From Chlamydia crocodili (GTDB lineage Bacteria > Chlamydiota > Chlamydiia > Chlamydiales > Chlamydiaceae), in contig NZ_CP060791.1 of the NCBI RefSeq assembly GCF_018343815.1, positions 16,112 to 80,111 of the forward strand: a stretch of DNA of 64,000 bases, written 5' to 3'. The position numbers and the translations under genes were made by a program. Shown piece after piece: positions 36,886-45,228 of this stretch; the first letter of the stretch is position 1; each line of letters begins with the position of its first letter. The notes below the pieces were generated by a model. The model did not search any database. It was not told the DNA's origin and saw only the letters and a program-made list of their open reading frames with translations.

Positions 36886-38913
36886 CTAGATAGGATAAAG
36901 GATTTTTAACAAATCATTTTCGGTTAAAATAGGGATCTCTAATTCCTGAGCTTTTTTCAATTTAGACCCGGGGTCGTCCCCGACAACAAGGTAATTAGTG
37001 CTTTTAGAAACCGAAGAACCTACCTTACCTCCACATCTGCGAATAGAGGCCTCGGCTTCAGGTCTTGTCATTTTTTCAAGAGTGCCTGTAATAACAAAGG
37101 TCTTTCCTAAACACGATGTACTCTCCTTATGATACGGCAAGATATTTACCCCTAAAGAGAGCATTCTTTGAATCTCCTTAATATTGTCTTGTTGACTAAA
37201 GTAGGCAACTATGGACTCAGCAACCTTATCCCCGATCCCTTCGATAGCCTTTAGCTTATCTAAAGAAGCACTCATTACAGCTTCTAAAGTAAGGAAAGAC
37301 TGAGCAAGAGCAGTGGCTCCTCCAATGCCAACATAAGGAATTCCTAAAGCTGTAATAAAGCGATCTAGAGGAACCTTCTTAGCCTTCTCTATGCTTTTAA
37401 GAACATTTTTCACGGATTTATCTTTGAACCCCGGTACTTGAAGGAGATCTTCTTCGGTAATTTGGAAAATATCACAACATCTATGAATTATTCCGAGGTC
37501 AAAAAGCTTTGTGATTACTTTTTCCCCAAGATGGTCAATATCTAGGGCCCCTCTTCCAACAAAAAAACGAATTTTCTCTATAGCTCCCGCAGAACACGAA
37601 GGATTAGCACACCGGACAGAAACCTTGTCAGATTCACGGGTTACTTTTCCATGACATACTGGGCAGTATTCCGGCATCATCCAAGGTTGTGTACCCTCAG
37701 GACGTTTTTCTAAGCATACACCAACTACTTTAGGGATGATTTCTCCACCTTTTTCTACATATACAGTATCACCTATTCGGATATCTTTTCGTTCGATTTC
37801 TTCTTCATTATATAAAGAAGCTCGTGAAACCCTTGATCCTGATAAAAACACCGGCTGCAGCTTAGCCACAGGAGTTAAAACTCCTGTCCTACCTACCTGA
37901 ATTAAGATATCTTCTAAAATAGTCTCGCCTTGCTCTGGAGCATACTTGTAAGCCAATGCCCAGCGATAATGCTTTGCTGTCATTCCTAAAGCTTTCTGAG
38001 CTTCGATATCATCTACTTTAATCACAACACCATCGATTTCCATAGGAAGTTGATCACGAAAAACTTCCACTTCATCAAGAGTTTTCACTACTTCATCTAT
38101 AGTTTTACACTGTCGTGGCTGTCCAAACACAGGAAAACCCCACGCCTCACATAGCATAAGATTATCATAATGCGATTCTGTATTCTCATCGCATAAGGAT
38201 CCATAAACAGAGATCTCCAGATTTCTTTGTGCTGCTTCTTTAGCAGATAAAAGCTTTAGCGTGCCTCCCGCAGCATTTCTGGGATTAGCAAACTCCGGTT
38301 TTTCAGCATGTCTTTGTGCAGCATTTATCTGCTCAAAAATTTCTCGTGTGAAGAATACCTCACCACGAACTTCAAGAAATTCTGGAGCATCTTTTGGCAA
38401 ACGGAGGGGAAGAGAACGTATCGTACGAATATTTGTCGTAATGTCTTCTCCCTTACGACCATTTCCACGACTTAAAGCTTGAACAAGAATTCCTCGCTCA
38501 TAACGGATAGCTACAGCAATACCATCAATTTTCAACTCAAGAGTGTATACGGGAGTATACCCTAGGGCTTTCTCCACACGAGAAAAGAAATCATTAAGTT
38601 CCTCCAGAGTATAGGCATTCGCAATAGAAAGCATGGGATGGAAATGTGCAACGACAGGGAAATTTCCTGAGGTTCGATCTCCAAGGCGCATAGATGGAGA
38701 CCATAACACCTTCCACTCGGGATGCTGAGCTTCTATAGCAAGAAGCTTCTGCATTTTCATATCATAATCATAATCTGAGATTATGGGATTATGAAGAACA
38801 TAATAGCGATAATCATCTTCTTCGATATCTTTACACAGAGATAAGTACTGTTCTCTGGAATACGGACTTTGCATGCAGTGTTTACTTAACTCCTTTTGCG
38901 CAGCGGAAACCAT
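36886..38913 (-). CDS. ligA: NAD-dependent DNA ligase
   Basis: A 675-residue replicative ligase using NAD. The N-terminal Ia domain is followed by the adenylation site lysine in L-E-L-K-I-D-G, and [10 protein letters not shown] is present. An OB fold comes next, a four-cysteine zinc finger (C-P-V-C...C-A-N-P-S-C), helix-hairpin-helix repeats and a C-terminal BRCT domain (F-V-I-T-G-T-L ... [11 protein letters not shown]). The start overlaps the end of pkn1 by 32 bases, so the ligase is translated from the kinase message. Length and domains are normal for the family. Confidence 0.96.
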   Translation of the reverse strand: MVSAAQKELSKHCMQSPYSREQYLSLCKDIEEDDYRYYVLHNPIISDYDYDMKMQKLLAIEAQHPEWKVLWSPSMRLGDRTSGNFPVVAHFHPMLSIANAYTLEELNDFFSRVEKALGYTPVYTLELKIDGIAVAIRYERGILVQALSRGNGRKGEDITTNIRTIRSLPLRLPKDAPEFLEVRGEVFFTREIFEQINAAQRHAEKPEFANPRNAAGGTLKLLSAKEAAQRNLEISVYGSLCDENTESHYDNLMLCEAWGFPVFGQPRQCKTIDEVVKTLDEVEVFRDQLPMEIDGVVIKVDDIEAQKALGMTAKHYRWALAYKYAPEQGETILEDILIQVGRTGVLTPVAKLQPVFLSGSRVSRASLYNEEEIERKDIRIGDTVYVEKGGEIIPKVVGVCLEKRPEGTQPWMMPEYCPVCHGKVTRESDKVSVRCANPSCSAGAIEKIRFFVGRGALDIDHLGEKVITKLFDLGIIHRCCDIFQITEEDLLQVPGFKDKSVKNVLKSIEKAKKVPLDRFITALGIPYVGIGGATALAQSFLTLEAVMSASLDKLKAIEGIGDKVAESIVAYFSQQDNIKEIQRMLSLGVNILPYHKESTSCLGKTFVITGTLEKMTRPEAEASIRRCGGKVGSSVSKSTNYLVVGDDPGSKLKKAQELEIPILTENDLLKILYPI

Positions 38914-40738
38914 AAGTACTATTTACCGCACCAGGATTATTGCGATGACGATGAGCACAACGAAGATCATCTTTTAAACTCTTCCAACATCCCCCTCTCA
39001 ATACGCGATAAACACCTTGGGCAGGGCCTTGAGGGACATGCGATTCTTGAGCAGAGATTTCATAGAAATCATAGCCATACCAATCTTCACACCACTCATA
39101 TACATTTCCTGCCATATCGTACAATCCATAAGGATTTGCAGGATAACTCATCACTGCCGTTGTGTCCGAGCTAAAGAAATTTGCCTGACTTTTATCTATT
39201 TCTTCGCCACAAGGATAACGCAGCTGAGTCACACCTCCACAAGCAGCGATTTCCCATTCAGCCTCGGTAGGAAGTCGTTTTCCCACCCAAGCGGCATAAC
39301 CTGAAGCACCATACCATGTAACACCAACGACAGGATGTTTGGCATAACCAGGTTCTATAACAAGCTTGCCAGAACGACGTTGTATTCGCGAATCCTTAAG
39401 ACGAATAAGCTCGTTATAATACTTATCTTGTTCGCTCCCTGAACATTCTAGGTAACGGACAAACTGCTCATTCGTGACTGGATGGATATCTAAGAAAAAG
39501 CTCTGTAGGAAAATCTCATGTACAGGATGTTCATCGCGTTGTCCTTCACGACTTCCCCGTGTAAATTCTCCACCTTCAATAAATACCATTTCTGTAAATA
39601 AAGGCTGAGGCTTTACTTCCTCTTTGTCTTCTTCTACATAACGACTAACAACCGGTTCCCGTATTAATAATGATTGTAAAGCATTAGAATAACTTTCATC
39701 TTCCCTAATAATCTCTTCTGTAGAATCTACAGAGGTATTCATAGCTTCATCTATAGATTTTGCTTCTACAAGGACAAATTCCAAATGATCAGAAACTTCT
39801 TCAATTATCTGATTCTCACCTTCCTTCAAAATATTTTCTACACTCGGAACTTGAGGCTCTTCTTTTATCTCTCTTAAATCTTCTTCTCTACATTGCGTCT
39901 TGGCATTAAAGAATTGCTCTCCCAACGTCTTTTTTATAAGCAAAGGAGCCAATTTCTTGGGTCTTTTTTCTATCGTATAACTTAAACAAGATTGAATTAA
40001 TCGATCCCAATCATAAATATACTCAGGAAAAACTTCGGAAGACAAAGGAAATATCCCCTGGGGAAGCTGTCGGAACAAAAGAAAATATATAATCACTCCA
40101 AATGCATAAACATCTTCAGCAACGGTGCCTGAAGTGTTTTCTGGAGCTTGAAATAGAAGTATTTGCTTTAACTTATCAAAAGAAGATCTCTCAGAAGAAA
40201 TTGTTAAAAGATGCCGAGTATATTGATCCTCAAGCAAAAACGAAAACCCCAATTCTGGCAGAAATATCTTTGGTGATTGTCCAGAAAGATCTATATGTAC
40301 AGAATCTAAACTTAAACCACCGTGAATTAATCCATTCGAGTGAGCATAGTCTAAAACTTCAGAAAGCTGACTGGCAAGATCCCAAATTTCCAATTCTGAT
40401 AATCCTTGAGGACAACTAGCAAGATATTGCCCCAAAGAGAGCGTAGGAACCTCTTTTTCTTCAGTTACTAAAAAATACTGACCATCTGATTGCGAAACAT
40501 TCTCTATAGAGATAATCCCAGGATGTCTTATTGTTGCCAATTTAATAATAGCTTCATGAAAAGCATTCATAAATACTTCGGATGAGGAAAGCTCAGGATG
40601 AAGCAACTTTAGAATGTACCGTTTTTTTATAAAACGATGCTCGGCAAGAATATCTTGGCACCACAAGCCCTTTCGCAAATAACAGAGAATCTTATAGTCA
40701 CCTAAAAACTCAATTCCTACATCTTGCTCGCCTTCCAT
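38882..40738 (-). CDS. pkn1: Pkn1: kinase-like domain fused to formylglycine-sulfatase-type domain
   Basis: A 618-residue protein in two parts. Residues about 10-270 follow the eukaryotic-type Ser/Thr kinase fold, with the ATP-anchoring Lys44 in Y-I-L-K-L. But the HRD motif reads H139-G-G-L-S-L-D and DFG reads E162-L-G, so the catalytic and metal-binding aspartates are missing. Residues about 385-617 form a sulfatase-modifying-factor (FGE) domain: [36 protein letters not shown] and R-G-G-C-W. Start ATG 40738 has AAGGAG at 8 bases. It overlaps ligA. It matches CT145; interaction with PknD has been reported for that protein (memory). Confidence 0.88.
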   Translation of the reverse strand: MEGEQDVGIEFLGDYKILCYLRKGLWCQDILAEHRFIKKRYILKLLHPELSSSEVFMNAFHEAIIKLATIRHPGIISIENVSQSDGQYFLVTEEKEVPTLSLGQYLASCPQGLSELEIWDLASQLSEVLDYAHSNGLIHGGLSLDSVHIDLSGQSPKIFLPELGFSFLLEDQYTRHLLTISSERSSFDKLKQILLFQAPENTSGTVAEDVYAFGVIIYFLLFRQLPQGIFPLSSEVFPEYIYDWDRLIQSCLSYTIEKRPKKLAPLLIKKTLGEQFFNAKTQCREEDLREIKEEPQVPSVENILKEGENQIIEEVSDHLEFVLVEAKSIDEAMNTSVDSTEEIIREDESYSNALQSLLIREPVVSRYVEEDKEEVKPQPLFTEMVFIEGGEFTRGSREGQRDEHPVHEIFLQSFFLDIHPVTNEQFVRYLECSGSEQDKYYNELIRLKDSRIQRRSGKLVIEPGYAKHPVVGVTWYGASGYAAWVGKRLPTEAEWEIAACGGVTQLRYPCGEEIDKSQANFFSSDTTAVMSYPANPYGLYDMAGNVYEWCEDWYGYDFYEISAQESHVPQGPAQGVYRVLRGGCWKSLKDDLRCAHRHRNNPGAVNSTYGFRCAKGVK

Positions 40739-40833
40739 GGAGCAAACTCCTTGCCTTTTTGAGATTTTCTATCTTCAGCTTATATTGAGCTAACTATAGT
40801 AAGGGAAAGGGATGATTGCAATATACAAGAATA

Positions 40834-40871
40834 ACAAAAAAGGACTCGAGGAAGATTCTCCTAAAGTCCTT
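40834..40871 (-). terminator. Intrinsic terminator after small Inc-like gene A
   Basis: A 7-bp outer stem, A-A-G-G-A-C-T with A-G-T-C-C-T-T (40840-40846 with 40865-40871), has further internal pairing. On the minus strand it is followed by TTTTTTGTT. It stands between small gene A and pkn1 and separates their transcripts. Confidence 0.65.
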
Positions 40872-40979
40872 CTTTGTTTAAAGAATAAATGAAATTTTAT
40901 CAGATTTCTTATTTATAACTCTCTCTTAACCAAAGTTAGTTACGTTACAATATTATTATAACCAGAGAAATACTATAGT

Positions 40980-41348
40980 CTATTCATTAATAATGGATTG
41001 ACTAGTATTTGCAGGTTCTTCTGTAGCAAGATTTCTAGCTAGAGGTTCTTTAGTTATTTTCCCAACACCACATAAACGAAGAATCATTATCACAACCCAA
41101 GATAAAAAGAGGATGCCCAGGACAATCGCACATCCACCTGCCAATGCTGAAGTTGGACAACATAAATTCAAAGTTGTAACTCCAAGGACTAAAATAGCAA
41201 TAGCAAATATAGCTCCAACAAAAGTAATAACAGCTCTGCTAACATCCACACATTTACGCTCTGCTCGAAAAGCAGGGATTTTTTCTACAGATAGATCACA
41301 GCGCCCTAAACCACCAAAAATATCTTTTACATTCTCAATAAAAGGCAT
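40980..41348 (-). CDS. Small Inc-like membrane protein A
   Basis: A 122-residue protein. A short cytosolic start (M-P-F-I-E-N-V-K-D-I-F-G-G-L-G-R) is followed by a bilobed hydrophobic domain (about 38-90) and a polar tail with T/S/E residues. The ATG at 41348 has AGAGGGG 6 bases upstream; a longer frame to 41411 would run across the promoter. The segment V-K-D-I-F-G-G-L-G-R-C-D resembles the starts of the next two small genes (V-K-E-V-C-S-G-L-G-R-V-D and M-S-D-I-R-D-G-L-G-F-N-G), so the three are paralogues. The bilobed topology is that of inclusion-membrane proteins. Function unknown. Confidence 0.75.
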   Translation of the reverse strand: MPFIENVKDIFGGLGRCDLSVEKIPAFRAERKCVDVSRAVITFVGAIFAIAILVLGVTTLNLCCPTSALAGGCAIVLGILFLSWVVIMILRLCGVGKITKEPLARNLATEEPANTSQSIINE

Positions 41349-41391
41349 CAAAACCCCTCTATTTGCATAAGTATCTAGAGACAGCTTATAG

Positions 41392-41419
41392 ATTATATAA
41401 ACAGAATTCAAATATTCAA
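41392..41419 (-). promoter_or_regulatory. Promoter of small Inc-like gene A
   Basis: On the minus strand, TTGAAT (41414-41419), a 16-base spacer and a perfect TATAAT (41392-41397) lie about 44 bases upstream of the ATG, followed by a strong Shine-Dalgarno. Confidence 0.6.
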
Positions 41420-41442
41420 TCAGAGATTCCTCTCTGATTGAA
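41415..41442. promoter_or_regulatory. Perfect 11-bp palindrome overlapping the -35 of gene A
   Basis: The arms 41415-41425 and 41432-41442 are perfect inverted repeats with a 6-base centre. The left arm overlaps the -35 box of the gene A promoter, the place expected for an operator. It could instead be a terminator for the upstream gene B transcript, although another hairpin nearby already serves this. Confidence 0.45.
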
Positions 41443-41462
41443 AATCACAAAAAAGAAATAAT

Positions 41463-41488
41463 CTTGCAGCGGATAATCCCACTGCAAG
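41463..41488 (-). terminator. Intrinsic terminator after small Inc-like gene B
   Basis: A 7-bp stem, C-T-T-G-C-A-G with C-T-G-C-A-A-G (41463-41469 with 41482-41488), is followed on the minus strand by ATTATTTCTTTTTT. It would end the transcript of the gene at 41853-42146. Confidence 0.6.
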
Positions 41489-41852
41489 ACTTTTATTATT
41501 TAGATGCTCCGCATCAAAATAAATTTACGTTTCTTCTTTCATAAAAAATTGCCTATATCCAAAAACGCAGGACATAAATGCTACTAAATTTATGAAAGGG
41601 CAGGATCTTCTATATGATATCATCAAAAGATCCCTTGGAACCTATTCTTAGGAAATACTTTTCATTAAGAATAAGCTACCACACAGGAAATGATTAATGT
41701 TACAATAGAAAAAATTCTAATCCATAAGATTAAAGAGATTTTGAAAGAACATTAATCTCACCTGTATCATAAGGACTCGACTTTTCCAGAACGAGTAATT
41801 TCACAATCCATTAAGTCCATTTTATGTTTGCTTAGAAACACAAAAAAATCTC

Positions 41853-42146
41853 TTATGACTTCTTATCAAACATACGTCTTAAGACAATAGCAGCCCAAGA
41901 AACACCAAGTAAGGACAAGGCAATAGTAAGCAAACCGCAATACAGAGATGTTCCACCAGCAGCGCAACAAATACAACCGACTATAATCGATGCAATTGCC
42001 ATAATAGCCACTAAAGCACAAAGAACAACTCTAGTTATACTTGCGCATAGGTGTTCTTTTTTCTTAAATGAAGGAACAGCGTCTTTAGAAAAATCAACTC
42101 TTCCTAATCCACTACAAACCTCTTTTACATTTGCCATACAGCTCAT
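41853..42146 (-). CDS. Small Inc-like membrane protein B
   Basis: A 97-residue protein. The soluble start (M-A-N-V-K-E-V-C-S-G-L-G-R-V-D-F-S-K) is followed by a lysine-rich patch and two hydrophobic segments separated by C-C-A-A-G-G (about 38-90), then a basic tail ending K-K-S. The ATG at 42146 has AGGAGAT 6 bases upstream, a strong site. It is a paralogue of small proteins A and C. It is shorter than typical Inc proteins, with almost no host-facing tail. Confidence 0.75.
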   Translation of the reverse strand: MSCMANVKEVCSGLGRVDFSKDAVPSFKKKEHLCASITRVVLCALVAIMAIASIIVGCICCAAGGTSLYCGLLTIALSLLGVSWAAIVLRRMFDKKS

Positions 42147-42492
42147 GATTATCTCCTATTTTTTTAATTTGAGAAGAACGATATAGAATGCTGAGTTTTA
42201 AGTACATAAAAACAGAAATTGCTCGCATCCCTTACATAATTGAAACCAACTTGAGAGGGCAATTTCAAAAGATAATCACAAAGAAGAAATTGCTTATTAA
42301 CTAGATATATTCCACTCACACATATCTAAGAACAGGGTTCTTATATTTATATACATCAAGAACTACCTATAAACGGGAATTCCCTAATAAAAAAACCGTT
42401 CTACAACCTTAAAGATTATAGAACGGTTATCACAAATTTAAGCTATTTATCTAAAGATATCTTAAATAATAGATTGACAGTCTAAGGCCGTA
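42147..42492. other. Intergenic region between small Inc-like genes B and C
   Basis: 346 bases. It contains the gene C terminator at 42390-42428 and the Shine-Dalgarno/promoter region of gene B next to 42147. The middle, 42230-42370, shows nothing I can identify. Confidence 0.55.
42390..42428 (-). terminator. Intrinsic terminator after small Inc-like gene C
   Basis: A perfect 10-bp stem (42394-42403 with 42419-42428) is followed on the minus strand by TTTTTTTATTAG. It is a classical rho-independent terminator for the gene at 42493-42819. Confidence 0.75.
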
Positions 42493-42819
42493 TTAGACGT
42501 GTTGGATAGTTCCAGGTAGAGGAGCTTTTCTAGCCTGAAAACTAGCGAATACACCATAACTCCAGTAACATGCCAACATTAGCATGACTAATCCTAAGGC
42601 TATAGCAGCGCCACCGGCTAATGACATGGCCATAAAGGATGCTGATGTACATGTACCAATACCACAAATTAAAGCACCAAAGCCAAGAAGTAAGGTTACA
42701 AGCGTCATAATAACGCGAGTAATATTCACAGATAATTTCTGTTTCACAAGATGCCTTGAGCTGAAACCATTAAAACCTAGGCCGTCGCGAATATCCGACA
42801 TAACTTGTTTACAAGACAT
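42493..42819 (-). CDS. Small Inc-like membrane protein C
   Basis: A 108-residue protein: M-S-C-K-Q-V-M-S-D-I-R-D-G-L-G start, a bilobed hydrophobic domain (about 35-90) with a cysteine pair, and a short tail (A-R-K-A-P-L-P-G-T). The ATG at 42819 fits the paralogue starts; AGG stands 8 bases upstream, and a TATAAT lies about 20 bases upstream at 42838-42843. The start M-S-C is shared with protein B. Monocistronic, since its own terminator follows. Confidence 0.72.
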   Translation of the reverse strand: MSCKQVMSDIRDGLGFNGFSSRHLVKQKLSVNITRVIMTLVTLLLGFGALICGIGTCTSASFMAMSLAGGAAIALGLVMLMLACYWSYGVFASFQARKAPLPGTIQHV

Positions 42820-42910
42820 AAAATACCTAAAACATTGATTATAAAATTCTTGCAAAATATCTTAAGCTGAGTAGATAAATATGCACCAATAAAAAAATTT
42901 AATTAGCTAT

Positions 42911-43366
42911 TTAACAAGAATGTACACTTGCAGAGGATGAAGAATCACGCTCTGCGCTTCTTTTGTGTTTCGCAATTTTAAGAGCATGTTGTAAATCATT
43001 TGCGAAATAGTTCCAACGCATTGCATGACTTCTCCAACTTCTTTCGAGCTTTAATTCTCCCTGTCTCAAAAGCGCTGATGTAATCGCAAAGGTTAACAAA
43101 GCTGAGCCTAAAGCAAATCCTGTAGGGACTAGCCATATACTACAGCTGACAATCAAAAGTCCGGTAGCAAGAGCAACGGCTAAAGCAAAGCACGCGGCTC
43201 CTAAAATAGCGGTTGCAATCTCAATAACGAGCCTACATGTAGGGACAACCCGAACTCTATTCATTTCTAATGTAAGATTATCACATCTAGTACGGATCTG
43301 CTGGGTAGACATTTGAACAGGAGTCACCGTCCTATCTATATTAGTACTCATAAACACGTGATTCAC
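42911..43366 (-). CDS. Small bilobed membrane protein D (Inc-like)
   Basis: A 151-residue protein with a polar N-terminus rich in T/Q/R (about 1-42), a bilobed hydrophobic domain (about 43-99), and a basic then serine-rich C-terminus (S-S-S-S-A-S-V-H-S-C). It does not share the G-L-G start of proteins A-C and seems a separate family. The given start is GTG at 43366; the ATG 15 bases downstream (43351) is equally possible, and no clear Shine-Dalgarno distinguishes them. The topology fits an inclusion-membrane protein with both ends on the host side. Confidence 0.65.
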   Translation of the reverse strand: MNHVFMSTNIDRTVTPVQMSTQQIRTRCDNLTLEMNRVRVVPTCRLVIEIATAILGAACFALAVALATGLLIVSCSIWLVPTGFALGSALLTFAITSALLRQGELKLERSWRSHAMRWNYFANDLQHALKIAKHKRSAERDSSSSASVHSC

Positions 43367-43430
43367 AAATAAAAAGATAATTAAGTATATAGTGAATTAA
43401 TATTAATCTCAATAAATCAAAATATTAATA

Positions 43431-44933
43431 TTAAGGCGCTATTAAAAATATTTTTTTACGGATTTCATGGTATAGAGTGAAGGATCTTTCATCTTCATAT
43501 TGTAGCCCCTTCTCCTCTAGATTTTTTTGCGCTATTAAAAAATATTTTTGAGCTTTTTCATAATCATGACGGTCACAAAGAACCTTGGATAATTTCAAAT
43601 GTAGAGCGATATCATCAGCAGACTCTTTAGCACACTGCTCTAAAAGAACTACACCTTCCGCTGTTTTCCCAAGATGTAGTAATACAGAAGCAAGTCTACG
43701 GCGAGATTCGCAACATTTCGGAGAACGCTGTATAGCTTTCTTTAATGCTTCTTGATACGAAACGACCTCATCATAGGTAGATCCTGGGTGAGTAAACAAC
43801 AATTTTAAGGTTGCTTTATCAATATTGCCCTGCAAATAATCATAAGCTACCGACCCGACAGATTGCGCTTGAGAAGACCCCTTAAGAAGAATCTCTCCCG
43901 CCTTCTTCTGGCCTTTTAGGATTTTTACAACACCCAGAAGTTCTTGAAGTTCATCGTCATCTATATATTCTTTAGCTCTTTCGTAAGCGAGATCAGCTTC
44001 ATGATATTGTTGCTTTTGCAAAGCAAAAGACCCCTGGTTGATAAATGTTAATCCTATCAGATCTTTTGCGGAACGCACCTTTAATTCATCAATATTCAAA
44101 CATTCACAGTATTGCTCCGTAGGGAGATGCCTGCCCCCAGCGGTAGTTTCGATATTGATTTTCCCTCCACCGTATCTCAAATAGATGTGGCCTGGAGGTG
44201 TGACAGATTCTAAAGGAAGCTCCAAGCGTTGAGACAAAGACAAATATAAGGAAGACACGCCTAAGCAGACTCCAAATTTTCTATCCGCAACTGAAGATAA
44301 GAAAGAAAATTCATCAGAAAACATTTCATTTTTTGATGGATAACGAATCCCTTCTTCATAAAAAAGAATCGTATTCAAAGCTTCTATCGTTGCTCTGTGA
44401 TAGGCGTCTGATCCTAAAGCACAATGTTCCTTATCCAAGTACCTTTGCCGTTCAATATACGCACGTAATGCCAGAATATCTAGATAACGGGTATAATGCT
44501 CTGCCTTACATATCTCCTCTTCTCCAGGAAACTCAGCAAGAACTAAAGCCCGGGCAAGATCTTTTTCAGGAGGGCTATTACCATCAGAATTACATAAAAA
44601 GACAACCCCTGGAAGAGATAGTTTTTTCATAACCGAAATATCTTCAGATGAGAAAACATAATCAGGATTTTTAGATAATAAAATGCAGTTAGATAGAGTG
44701 GTCAACTCATCAGTGATTAATTGAGGGAAAAAATTCGCCAGCTTCTGTCTACTTTGATGATCGCCATGTGTTATAAAATACGCACATAAACTCTCCAAAC
44801 AATAAGGATCAAGATTCCAAAAGTCCTCATGTTTATTTTTTGAACCAGCTATACCTTCACAAAATATCTTTGCCCCAAATCCTTCTATACCAATGATAAA
44901 TACAAGAAAAGCGCAAAGCAACCTTGGCATCAT
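43431..44933 (-). CDS. Exported transglutaminase-like (SirB1-type) protein with TPR repeats
   Basis: A 500-residue protein with a signal peptide (about 1-20). The middle resembles the SirB1/transglutaminase-core fold: Cys223 in F-G-V-C-L-G-V-S-S-L-Y, His249 in P-P-G-H-I-Y-L-R and an acidic residue Glu262 in N-I-E-T-T, a plausible Cys-His-Glu triad. From about 290 to the end are tetratricopeptide-like helical pairs (for example A-D-L-A-Y-E-R-A-K-E-Y and A-Q-K-Y-F-L-I-A-Q-K). ATG 44933 has AGGAAAG 8 bases upstream. It is exported and divergent from the Pmp gene. Activity is not established; SirB1 members elsewhere lack known enzymology. Confidence 0.72.
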   Translation of the reverse strand: MMPRLLCAFLVFIIGIEGFGAKIFCEGIAGSKNKHEDFWNLDPYCLESLCAYFITHGDHQSRQKLANFFPQLITDELTTLSNCILLSKNPDYVFSSEDISVMKKLSLPGVVFLCNSDGNSPPEKDLARALVLAEFPGEEEICKAEHYTRYLDILALRAYIERQRYLDKEHCALGSDAYHRATIEALNTILFYEEGIRYPSKNEMFSDEFSFLSSVADRKFGVCLGVSSLYLSLSQRLELPLESVTPPGHIYLRYGGGKINIETTAGGRHLPTEQYCECLNIDELKVRSAKDLIGLTFINQGSFALQKQQYHEADLAYERAKEYIDDDELQELLGVVKILKGQKKAGEILLKGSSQAQSVGSVAYDYLQGNIDKATLKLLFTHPGSTYDEVVSYQEALKKAIQRSPKCCESRRRLASVLLHLGKTAEGVVLLEQCAKESADDIALHLKLSKVLCDRHDYEKAQKYFLIAQKNLEEKGLQYEDERSFTLYHEIRKKIFLIAP

Positions 44934-45128
44934 AAACGTTCTTTCCTAGGTATCTTTAACCCGATATTCAAACTAACACAATAACTATACCAGACTATTG
45001 CTGATATTTTGATTCTTTATTTGTTAAATGCCTAACTTAACAATAGATCATGAAAAGAAATATTAGATAATTCCTATTTTCAAGATCTTCCGAAAGGCTC
45101 TCTATCTTTTCAATGATAAATACACACT

Positions 45129-45148
45129 CATGAGGTTGTCATCTCATG
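45129..45148. other. Short palindrome upstream of the Pmp gene
   Basis: C-A-T-G-A-G (45129-45134) and C-T-C-A-T-G (45143-45148) form a 6-bp inverted repeat with an 8-base spacer, about 80 bases before the Pmp start. A TTGACT follows at 45167-45172 as a possible -35, without a good -10. A regulatory role is only a suggestion. Confidence 0.3.
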
Positions 45149-45228
45149 AAAGCAGAGCCAACCCCCTTGACTTTTAATTATTTTTGTGATCGGTTAACGC
45201 TATCTCAATTCACCCAGAGCATGAAAAC

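Larger units (their letters stand above)
41349..41852. other. Long intergenic region between small Inc-like genes A and B
   Basis: About 500 bases without a convincing gene. It contains the gene A promoter (41392-41419), an overlapping palindrome (41415-41442), a terminator hairpin (41463-41488) and otherwise AT-rich DNA including a stretch near 41700-41800 with no recognisable element. Confidence 0.6.

Noticed and set aside
38896..39304. Two overlapping plus-strand frames opposite pkn1
   Set aside because: Both are antisense to conserved FGE-domain codons, and their products look random (His/Cys-rich).
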